The position numbers and the translations under genes are program-made. A stretch of DNA of 15,629 nucleotides from Gemmatimonadota bacterium (GTDB lineage: Bacteria; Gemmatimonadota; Gemmatimonadetes; Longimicrobiales; RSA9), in contig JADGGV010000041.1 of NCBI GenBank assembly GCA_019689775.1, positions 1 through 15,629 on the forward strand. The letters run 5' to 3'. Of the stretch, positions 1 to 6,497 are shown piece by piece. Under the pieces are notes generated by a model. It was not told the DNA's origin and searched no databases. It saw only the letters and a program-made list of their open reading frames with translations. The stretch's first letter is position 1. Each line of letters opens with the position of its first letter.

Positions 1-732
1 CCCGCCCGCGGCGGGCCGGAGGCGCTCGGCGAGGCCGGCGGCGACGCCGGCGACGCGGACCGGGCGGCCGCGGAGCGCGGCGCGCGCCTCGAACGCCGCG
101 CGCTCGTGCGGGGCGAGCGGCCGCGTGGCGTGAGGCGCGGTGGCGAGGATGGCGCGCACCACCTCGCCGGCGAGCGGCGCCCGCGCGACGGGGCGTCCCG
201 CGGCGAGCCGGAGCGACGTGGCGGGCGGATCGATGCAGGGCGGCAGCTCGTGGAGGTCCTGATCGACGTTGATGCCGACGCCCACGACGACGGATTGCGC
301 CCCTGCCCCGCCGCGGACGCCCTCGCAGAGGATGCCGGCGAGCTTGCGGCCGCCGACGAGGAGGTCGTTGGGCCACTTGAGCCGGACGTCGATGCCGGTC
401 GCGGCCTCGACGGCCTGGGCGACGGCGAGGCCGACGCGGATCGGGAGGATGCTGGGCGCGCCGGCGCCGTCCTCGTCGGGCCGGAGGAGGACGGAGAGGA
501 GCAGCCCCTTCCCGGCCGGCGCGTGCCAGGATCGGCCGTGCTGGCCGCGGCCGCGCCGCTGCTCGTCGGCGAGGACGACGGTGCCGGCGGGCGCGCCGGT
601 CTCGGCGAGCCGGCGGGCCGTGTCGTTGGTGGAGTCGAGGGTGGCGAAGACGAGGAGGCGCGGGACGCCCCACGCCGTCCGCCACCGCTCGACGGGTGCG
701 CCCTCCCAGCGGGCGCGGGGACGATCGGTCAT
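1..732 (-). CDS. birA: Biotin--[acetyl-CoA-carboxylase] ligase, catalytic domain only (3' end cut by window edge)
   Basis: The enzyme activates biotin as biotinyl-5'-AMP and transfers it to the lysine of biotin carboxyl carrier proteins in the cytoplasm. The minus frame is open from ATG at 732 to base 1 (244 codons, no stop). Visible BPL/LplA-family motifs are DSTN (residues 33-36), the biotinyl-AMP loop GRGQHGR (61-67), KWPNDL (119-124), GRKLAGIL (128-135) and GVGINV (151-156). The catalytic domain begins almost at once, so there is no N-terminal winged helix; this is a monofunctional (group I) ligase, not a biotin-operon repressor. Only the last part of the C-terminal SH3-like domain should be missing. 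It starts 20 nt after the bshA stop with no clear Shine-Dalgarno, which suggests co-transcription or coupling. The family call is very secure; the exact start is fairly secure. Confidence 0.95.
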   Translation of the reverse strand, partial: MTDRPRARWEGAPVERWRTAWGVPRLLVFATLDSTNDTARRLAETGAPAGTVVLADEQRRGRGQHGRSWHAPAGKGLLLSVLLRPDEDGAGAPSILPIRVGLAVAQAVEAATGIDVRLKWPNDLLVGGRKLAGILCEGVRGGAGAQSVVVGVGINVDQDLHELPPCIDPPATSLRLAAGRPVARAPLAGEVVRAILATAPHATRPLAPHERAAFEARAALRGRPVRVAGVAAGLAERLRPAAGG

Positions 733-751
733 CGTGACGGGAGCTTGCGCC

Positions 752-1870
752 TCATCGGCCGAGCACCTCGGCGTAGTACTCCTCGTAGAGCGTGACGACG
801 CGGTCGGCGGCGAAGCGCTCGGCGACCTGGCGCGCGGCCTGGCTGGCGCGCTGCCAGCGCGTCGGGTCCTCGAGGAGGTAGAGCGCATCGCCGGCCATCT
901 CGTCGATGTCGCCGACGGGCGCGAGGAACCCGGCCTCGCCCTGCGGCACGACCTCGGGGACGCCGCCGACGGCGGTGGCGACGACCGGGACGCCGCACGC
1001 CATCGCCTCGAGGGCGACGAGGCCGAACGCCTCCGACTCGCTGGGGAGCAGGAACAGATCGGCGCACGCCAACAGCTCGGCGACCGACTGCTGCTTGCCG
1101 AGGAAGATCACGCGATCGGCGACGCCCTCGTCCTCGGCGGCCTGCTGCGCCCGGCCGCGGTCGGGGCCGTCGCCGATGAGGACGAGGCGCGAGGGGACGC
1201 GGCGGTTGACGCGGGCGAAGACGCGCACGGCGTCGGCGACGCGCTTGACCGGGCGGAAGTTGGAGATGTGCATCAGGACCTTCTCGCCATCCTCGGCCAG
1301 CTTCGATCGATGGCAGGGGAGGACGTCGCGCTTGTAGGCGTCCAGGTCGACGAAGTTGGGGATGACGCGGATCGACGCCCGGGGCACGTCGAAGCGGACG
1401 ACGGTCTCGCGGGCCAGGTACTCGGAGACGGCGGTGATGCCGTCGGAGCGCTGCATGGAGAAGCGCGTCACGCTGTAGAACGACGGATCCTGGCCGACGA
1501 GCGTGATGTCGGTGCCGTGGAGAGTGGTGACCACCTTGACCTTGCCGTCGAGCATCTCGCGCGCGATCCACGCCGAGGCGGCGTGGGGGATGGCGTAATG
1601 GACGTGGAGCAGGTCGAGGTGGCGCTTCACGACGGTGTTGTGCATGGCCGCGGCCAGCGCCAGGCAGTACGGCGGATAATCGAAGAGCGGGTACGACGGG
1701 ACGTCGACCTCGTGGTAGTAGATCCGTTCCGTGAAGTACGGCAGCCGGAACGGCTGCGCGTACGTGATGAAGTGGACCTCGTGGCCGCGGCGGGCGAGCT
1801 GGATGCCGAGCTCGGTCGCGACGACGCCGGAGCCGCCGTAGACGGGGTAACAGGTGATGCCGATTCTCAG
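752..1870 (-). CDS. bshA: N-acetyl-alpha-D-glucosaminyl L-malate synthase (bacillithiol biosynthesis), probable CTG start
   Basis: This retaining GT4 glycosyltransferase joins GlcNAc from UDP-GlcNAc to L-malate, the first step of bacillithiol synthesis. Read from 1870 the protein is 372 aa, close to the usual ~375-380. It opens RIGITCYPVYGGSGVVATEL, the standard BshA N-terminus with its GGSG loop at 12-15. Further motifs are HGTD (118-121), SNFRPVKR (203-210) and the GT4 donor motif ESEAFGLVALEAM (278-290). The first in-frame ATG is at 1645; using it would delete 75 residues including the first Rossmann strand and GGSG loop. An in-frame TGA lies just upstream, so CTG at 1868-1870 is the only sensible start. 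It aligns with the family's initiator Met and has AGGAGG at 1875-1880, 4 nt upstream. The start overlaps the miaA stop (CTGA). Product call very secure; start codon inferred. Confidence 0.93.
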   Translation of the reverse strand: MRIGITCYPVYGGSGVVATELGIQLARRGHEVHFITYAQPFRLPYFTERIYYHEVDVPSYPLFDYPPYCLALAAAMHNTVVKRHLDLLHVHYAIPHAASAWIAREMLDGKVKVVTTLHGTDITLVGQDPSFYSVTRFSMQRSDGITAVSEYLARETVVRFDVPRASIRVIPNFVDLDAYKRDVLPCHRSKLAEDGEKVLMHISNFRPVKRVADAVRVFARVNRRVPSRLVLIGDGPDRGRAQQAAEDEGVADRVIFLGKQQSVAELLACADLFLLPSESEAFGLVALEAMACGVPVVATAVGGVPEVVPQGEAGFLAPVGDIDEMAGDALYLLEDPTRWQRASQAARQVAERFAADRVVTLYEEYYAEVLGR

Positions 1871-2817
1871 AGGGCCTCCTCACGCCGCCACGCGGCGGCG
1901 ATCTCGTCCGCGAGTGCCGCCACGGGGCGCGTGGCGTCGAGCCGGACCGCGCCGGGCGGGAGCTGGTGTCGGAACCACGTGAGCTGGCGGCGCGCGTAGC
2001 GGCGCGTGGCGCGCTGGATCGCGTCGACGGCGTCGTCCAGGGTGGTTCGACCCTCGAGGTAGAGGAGCAGCTCGGCGTACCCCGTGGCGCTCATCCCGGG
2101 CGCGCCCGCACCGAAGCCGGCGTCGACGAGCCCGCGGACCTCGTCGACGAGGCCGGCGCGGATCATGTCATGGACCCGCTCGTCGATGCGCCGGTACAGC
2201 TCCTCCCTCGGCCGGTCGAGGACGAAGACGAGGAAGCGGAGCGGCCGCTGCTCGGAGGGTGCGTGCGCGTGCCACCAGGATAGCGGCCGGCCGGTGAGCA
2301 GGGCAACCTCGAGCGCGCGCGCGAGGCGCTGACGCCCGGCGCCGCCGGCGCGCGCCCGAAGGCGCGCCGCCATCTCCGGATCCAAAGCCTCCAGCCAGTG
2401 GCCGAGTTTCTCCGTCGGCTGTCGCTCGAGCCACCGCGCGAGCGCGGCGCGCCGGTGCGCCTCGAGGGGCGGCTCGCGGAACAGCGGGTGGGTGAGCGCG
2501 CGCAGGAAGAAGCCGGTGCCGCCGACCAGGATCGGCACGCGGCTGCGGGCGCGGACGTCGGCGATCCAGCGGCGGGCGTCGCGGGCGAAGGCGCCGGCGC
2601 TGTAGCGCTGGTCGGGATCGACCAGGTCGAGCCCGTGATGCGGGATGCCGCGGCGCTCGGCCGGGAGGAGCTTGGCGGTGCCGATGTCCATGCCGCGGTA
2701 GACCTGGCGCGAATCCATGGAGATGATCTCGCCGTCGAGGCGCTCGGCGACGGCGAGGGAGAGGGCGGTCTTGCCGGAGGCCGTCGGGCCGGTGATGACG
2801 AGGGCGTCGCTAGCCAT
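1867..2817 (-). CDS. miaA: tRNA dimethylallyltransferase
   Basis: MiaA transfers a dimethylallyl group from DMAPP to N6 of A37 in tRNAs reading UNN codons, giving i6A. The 316-aa product has normal family length. It shows the P-loop GPTASGKT (10-17), the substrate loop DSRQVYRGMDIGTAK (35-49), IPHHGLDLVDP (58-68), GGTGFFLRAL (99-108) and the C-terminal basic RRYARRQLTWFRHQ segment (272-285) that contacts tRNA. The ATG at 2815-2817 lies inside the end of mutL (8-nt overlap), so translation is probably coupled; no close Shine-Dalgarno is seen. Its TGA at 1867-1869 overlaps the proposed bshA start. mutL-miaA is a common bacterial pairing. Confidence 0.97.
   Translation of the reverse strand: MASDALVITGPTASGKTALSLAVAERLDGEIISMDSRQVYRGMDIGTAKLLPAERRGIPHHGLDLVDPDQRYSAGAFARDARRWIADVRARSRVPILVGGTGFFLRALTHPLFREPPLEAHRRAALARWLERQPTEKLGHWLEALDPEMAARLRARAGGAGRQRLARALEVALLTGRPLSWWHAHAPSEQRPLRFLVFVLDRPREELYRRIDERVHDMIRAGLVDEVRGLVDAGFGAGAPGMSATGYAELLLYLEGRTTLDDAVDAIQRATRRYARRQLTWFRHQLPPGAVRLDATRPVAALADEIAAAWRREEAL
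1875..1880 (-). promoter_or_regulatory. Ribosome binding site of bshA (AGGAGG)
   Basis: AGGAGG on the minus strand lies inside the last codons of miaA, 4 nt before the CTG at 1870. It is the strongest Shine-Dalgarno in this gene cluster. No ATG, GTG or TTG follows it in the bshA frame, and this supports initiation at CTG. Confidence 0.7.
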
Positions 2818-4588
2818 GCCGGCCGAAGCGGCGCTCCAGCTCGTGCAGGGAGAGGCGGACCACGGTCGGTCGGCCGTGCACGTCGTGATGCGGGAGCTCG
2901 GTGGCGAAGAGGCGGTCGAACAGCTCCTGCATCTCGCGCGGCGAGAGGCGCTGCCCCGCCTTGATCGCGCCCTTGCAGGCGAACGTCATGGCGATGCGCT
3001 CGTGCTGGTTGCGTGCCGCGCGGGTGAGCTCGCTCCCGGCGGCGAGCTCCGCGAGCATGTCGCGCAGGCAGCGCTCGGGGTTGAAGTACGGGTGCGGCAC
3101 GGGCGCGGCGTGGACGATGATGGTGCGCCCGCCGAACGGTTCGATCTCGAAGCCGGCGCGGTGGAAGAGGGAGAGCGAGTCCTCGACGACGGCGTACTCG
3201 GCCGGCGAGAGGCGGAGCGTGAGCGGGAAGAGGAGGCGCTGGCTGGTCTGCCCGCCGTCGGCGAAGCCGCGCATCAGCTCCTCGAAGAGGATCCGCTCGT
3301 GCGCGGAGTGCTGGTCGATCAGGATGAGGCCGCTGCGGCTCTCGGCGAGGATGTAGGTGTCGTGGAGCTGCCAGAGCGAGGGCGGACGCTCGGCGGCGGG
3401 GACGGCGTGCGCCCGCAGGTCCCGCTCCCCGGCGGCGGCGTCGGCGGCGACGGGCGCATCGGCGTCGGCCGGACTCGCGGCGGCGACGAAGAACGCGAGC
3501 TGATTCGCCGCGGCGCTCGTCGGCGTCGGGGGCGCCGGCGGCTCGGCGCGGCGGAGCTGCGGCCGGGCGGGCACGTCGTCGAGCGTGGCGGCGCTCTCGA
3601 CGCGGCCGAGCGCGGCCCGGATGGCGGCCTCGACGGCGGCCTCGACGGCGGCGCGGTCGCGGAAACGGACCTCGGCCTTGGTCGGGTGGACGTTGATGTC
3701 GACGGCGCCGGCGGGGACGTCGAGGTAGAGCAGCACGGACGGGCGGACGCCCTCGGGGATCGTCGTCCGATAAGCGCGGTCGACGGCCGCGAGGAGCAGC
3801 CGGTCGCGGAACGGGCGGCCGGCCACGAACAGGTGGGCGCGGCGCGGCGTGGGCGCGGCGGCGTCGGGGCGCTCGATCAGCCCGGCGACAGCGATCCCGT
3901 CGTCGCTTCGGTCGTCGAGGCCGAGGAAGCGCCGCGCCGCCTCCTCACCCCACAGGTCGGCGACGCGCGTGGCCAGGTCCGGCGCGGCCGGGAGCTCGAG
4001 CAGCATCCGTCCGTTGGACTCGAGCCGGAAGGCCGCGGAGAGGTTCGCGAGCGCGAGCGTGGTGAGCGTGTCGACGACGGCGCGCGTCTCGACGGCGGCG
4101 CTGCGCAGGAACTTCGCCCGCGCCGGTACGTTGAAGAAGAGGTTCCGCACGACGACCGTCGTGCCGGCCTGGCGGGCGCAGTCCTCGGCGCCGAGGATGC
4201 GGCCGCCGGCGACGCGCACGCGCGTGCCGACTTCCCCGGCCTCGGCCGTCTCCAGCGTGAGGCGCGAGACGGCCGCGATCGAGGGGAGCGCCTCGCCGCG
4301 GAAGCCGAACGTGCGGACGGTCGCCAGGTCCTCCGGCCGCGCGATCTTGCTCGTGGCGTAACGGTCCAGCGCAAGGAGCGCGTCATCGCGGCCCATGCCG
4401 CAGCCGTCGTCGGCGACGCGGATCTCGGTCTTGCCACCGTTCTGGATGGCGACGTCGATGCGCGTGGCGGCGGCGTCGAGGGCGTTCTCGACAAGCTCCT
4501 TGACGACGGAGGCCGGCCGCTCGACGACCTCGCCCGCCGCGATCTGGTTGGCGAGCGTATCGGGCAGAACCTGGATCCTACGGGGCAT
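2810..4588 (-). CDS. mutL: DNA mismatch repair protein MutL
   Basis: MutL links MutS mismatch recognition to strand incision or excision. The 592-aa product has an N-terminal GHKL ATPase with KELVENALDA (30-39), DDGCGMG (60-66), ATSKI (78-82) and TFGFRGEALPS (93-103), then the transducer domain with INVHPTKAEVRF (298-309). A Pro/Ala-rich linker follows (about 333-403) and contains QLAFF (363-367), resembling a beta-clamp-binding pentapeptide. The C-terminal dimerisation domain has an endonuclease-type motif DQHSAHERILFE (425-436), ACKGAIKAG (537-545) and HHDVHGRP (567-574). The usual motif residues are DQHA and CPHGRP, so Ala is replaced by Ser and the metal-ligand Cys by Asp. ATG at 4588; no clear Shine-Dalgarno. 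It lies 75 bp after tatD and overlaps miaA. mutS is not in the window. Confidence 0.97.
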   Translation of the reverse strand: MPRRIQVLPDTLANQIAAGEVVERPASVVKELVENALDAAATRIDVAIQNGGKTEIRVADDGCGMGRDDALLALDRYATSKIARPEDLATVRTFGFRGEALPSIAAVSRLTLETAEAGEVGTRVRVAGGRILGAEDCARQAGTTVVVRNLFFNVPARAKFLRSAAVETRAVVDTLTTLALANLSAAFRLESNGRMLLELPAAPDLATRVADLWGEEAARRFLGLDDRSDDGIAVAGLIERPDAAAPTPRRAHLFVAGRPFRDRLLLAAVDRAYRTTIPEGVRPSVLLYLDVPAGAVDINVHPTKAEVRFRDRAAVEAAVEAAIRAALGRVESAATLDDVPARPQLRRAEPPAPPTPTSAAANQLAFFVAAASPADADAPVAADAAAGERDLRAHAVPAAERPPSLWQLHDTYILAESRSGLILIDQHSAHERILFEELMRGFADGGQTSQRLLFPLTLRLSPAEYAVVEDSLSLFHRAGFEIEPFGGRTIIVHAAPVPHPYFNPERCLRDMLAELAAGSELTRAARNQHERIAMTFACKGAIKAGQRLSPREMQELFDRLFATELPHHDVHGRPTVVRLSLHELERRFGRHG

Positions 4589-4638
4589 GCGTCTGGGCGC
4601 GCGACGTCCGGCGCCGGGGCGGCGCCCCGGGCGGGTGA

Positions 4639-4666
4639 AAGATACGGCGGCCCGCGGCGAAAATCA
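4639..4666 (-). promoter_or_regulatory. Weak candidate promoter for the mutL-miaA-bshA-birA unit
   Basis: On the minus strand TGATTT (4661-4666) and TATCTT (4639-4644) are separated by 16 nt, in the only A/T-richer patch of the tatD-mutL gap. The predicted start would be near 4632, about 45 nt before the mutL ATG. The -35 box is poor and overlaps the tatD stop, so this is tentative; readthrough from tatD is an alternative. Confidence 0.25.
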
Positions 4667-5446
4667 CGGCGCGGCCGCTTCGGCCGGGAGCCGGTAGAAG
4701 CGGCTGGCGTTGCGGGACGTGGCCTGGGCGAGCGCGGCGGCGTCCTCGCCGCGGATCGCGGCGAGCCCCGCGACGACCGCCGGAAGGAAGGCCGGCTCGT
4801 TGCGCTTGCCGCGGTACGGCACGGGGGCGAGGTAGGGGGCGTCGGTCTCGGCGAGGAGGCGATCGCCGGGGACGCGACGCACCAGGTCGCCCCCATCGAA
4901 GTTTCGGAACGTGACGAGGCCGGCGAACGAGACGTACCAGCCGGCCTCGAGGCCGGCGTCGAGGAGCGGCGCGGCGCTGGAGAAGCAGTGGAGCACGCCG
5001 GCGACGCCGGCGGCGGCCGCCTCCCGGATCAGCGCGATGGTGTCCGCCTCCGCCTCCCGCGAGTGGATGACGACGGGGAGGCCGAGTTCGCGCGCGAGCT
5101 CAAGCTGGCGCGCGAAGACGCGCCGCTGCACGTCGCGCGGCGAATGGTCGTAGTGGTAGTCGAGCCCCATCTCGCCGAGCGCGACGATGCGTGGGTCGGC
5201 CGCGATCTCGCGGACGCGCGCGAGCGTGGCGGCGTCGGCACCGGCGGCGTCGTGGGGATGCACGCCGACCGTGGCCCAGACGCCGAGGTGGCGGCGCGCG
5301 ATGCCGAGCGCGCGCTCGGCATCATCGGGGCCGACGCCGATCGTGACGATGCGGGAGACGCCGGCGGCCGCGGCGCGGCGGATGGCCTCGTCGGCCTCGC
5401 CGAAGAGGCGCTCGTCGGTCAGGTGGCAGTGGGAATCGAAGTACAT
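4664..5446 (-). CDS. tatD: TatD-family metal-dependent deoxyribonuclease
   Basis: TatD proteins are cytoplasmic amidohydrolase-fold metal-dependent DNases (3'-5' exonuclease activity is known for E. coli TatD). The 260-aa product has the full metal-site set: DSHCHL with H6 and H8, GEMGLDY with E92, VIHSREA with H128, LHCFS with H153, and ETDAPYL with D202. The substrate loop KRNEP is at 214-218. The ATG at 5446 is preceded by GGAG with a 5-nt spacer. It sits between the secDF hairpin and mutL. Only 16 nt separate the hairpin from its start codon, so its transcription must come from readthrough or from a promoter upstream of that hairpin. The YcfH/TatD subfamily cannot be settled from motifs alone. 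Confidence 0.95.
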   Translation of the reverse strand: MYFDSHCHLTDERLFGEADEAIRRAAAAGVSRIVTIGVGPDDAERALGIARRHLGVWATVGVHPHDAAGADAATLARVREIAADPRIVALGEMGLDYHYDHSPRDVQRRVFARQLELARELGLPVVIHSREAEADTIALIREAAAAGVAGVLHCFSSAAPLLDAGLEAGWYVSFAGLVTFRNFDGGDLVRRVPGDRLLAETDAPYLAPVPYRGKRNEPAFLPAVVAGLAAIRGEDAAALAQATSRNASRFYRLPAEAAAP

Positions 5447-5462
5447 GGCGGCTCCAATCGAA

Positions 5463-5493
5463 GAGGCCGCCCCCGGCGCGCGGGGGCGGCCTC
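5463..5493 (-). terminator. Hairpin terminator after secF
   Basis: A perfect 12-bp inverted repeat (GAGGCCGCCCCC at 5463-5474 and its complement at 5482-5493) with a 7-nt loop lies 24 nt beyond the secF stop. In the minus direction it is followed only by TTCGATT, a poor U-tract. It probably terminates or attenuates the secDF transcript, with some readthrough into tatD. Confidence 0.6.
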
Positions 5494-5516
5494 CGTCGTC
5501 GCGGGGGCGTGGAGGC

Positions 5517-6479
5517 TCAGGCGCGCGCCGCGGCGGTCTGCGAGGTGCCGCGCGAGCGGCCGCTGGGCTTCGCGTCGCCCCAGCGCTTGTGGATCTCGAG
5601 GAGGAGCGGGGAGGCGACGAAGATCGACGAGTACGTTCCGGTCATGATCCCGACGATCAGGATCTCGGCGAACGTGCGCAGCATCTCGCCGCCGAGGAAG
5701 AAGAGCGCGTAGAGCGTGGCCAGCGTGGTCGAGACCGTGAGGATCGTGCGCGGCAGCGTCTCGTTGATCGAGAGATCCAGGATCTTGATGAACGACTCGC
5801 GGCGTCCGATCCGCTTCAGGTTCTCGCGGACGCGATCGAAGATGATGACCGTGTCGTTCAGCGAGTAGCCGACGATGGTGAGCACCGCCGCCACCGTCGG
5901 CAGCGACACCTCGATGCGGAACGCCGAGATGAAGCCGAGCGTGATCAGGATGTCGTGGAACGTGGCGAGCGTCGCGGCGAGGCCGAAGCGCCACTCGAAG
6001 CGGAACGCCAGGTAGATCAGCGTGGCGAGGAACGAGAAGAGGACGGCGAGGACGCCCTTCGTGCGCAGCTCACCGCCGACCTTGGGTCCGACCGCCTCGG
6101 TGCGCACGACGCGGAACGCCTGCGGGCCGAAGCGCTGCGCGAGCCCCTGCGTGACGCGCCCCGCGACCTGGGCCGCGTCCCGGCTGAACTGCGGCGCGCG
6201 GATCAGGAACTCGTTCTCGGCGCCGAACTTCGTGATCTCGGTGCCAGGGATGAGCGGCTCGACGACCTGGCGGAGGTCGCCGATCGGCACCGGCTGGTCG
6301 AAGTGGACCTGCACCAGCGTGCCCCCGAGGAAGTCGACGCTCCAGTTCAGGTAGTCGCCGCGCGTCGCCTTCCAGAAGATCGCCATCCCGATGCTGAGCA
6401 GGAGGGCGATCGCGCTGCCGAGGTACGCCTTCTTGCGCACCTCGATGAACTGAAAGTTCGCGTTGCCGAAGAGTCGCAT
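5517..6479 (-). CDS. secF: Protein translocase subunit SecF
   Basis: SecF forms the inner-membrane SecDF complex that uses the proton gradient to pull preproteins out of SecYEG. The 320-aa product has TM1 at about 19-36, the periplasmic entry motif SVDFLGGTLV (47-56), a P4 domain to about 138, and then five closely spaced TM helices. Family signatures are FHD (174-176), GYSLNDTVIIFDRVREN (204-220), NETLPRTILTVSTT (239-252) and the TM6 region with GGEMLRTFAEILIVGI (263-278). The ATG at 6479 is 18 nt downstream of the secD stop, so the two form one operon. The C-terminal tail is short and basic/Ser-rich. No fusion with SecD is present. Confidence 0.97.
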   Translation of the reverse strand: MRLFGNANFQFIEVRKKAYLGSAIALLLSIGMAIFWKATRGDYLNWSVDFLGGTLVQVHFDQPVPIGDLRQVVEPLIPGTEITKFGAENEFLIRAPQFSRDAAQVAGRVTQGLAQRFGPQAFRVVRTEAVGPKVGGELRTKGVLAVLFSFLATLIYLAFRFEWRFGLAATLATFHDILITLGFISAFRIEVSLPTVAAVLTIVGYSLNDTVIIFDRVRENLKRIGRRESFIKILDLSINETLPRTILTVSTTLATLYALFFLGGEMLRTFAEILIVGIMTGTYSSIFVASPLLLEIHKRWGDAKPSGRSRGTSQTAAARA

Positions 6480-6497
6480 GGCCGTGTCCGTCCGACG

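Noticed and set aside
269..1999. 576-aa plus-strand frame opposite birA and bshA
   Set aside because: The minus strand carries clear BirA and BshA motifs through the same bases; the plus frame has none.
4614..4630. 7-bp GC hairpin between tatD and mutL as a terminator
   Set aside because: The stem is short with a 3-nt loop and no U-tract, and such stems are expected by chance at this GC content.
2717..5647. 976-aa open frame on the plus strand
   Set aside because: It lies antisense to mutL and tatD, is full of Gly/Arg/Glu/Asp runs, and has no domain. It arises because a high-GC third position leaves complementary frames free of stops.
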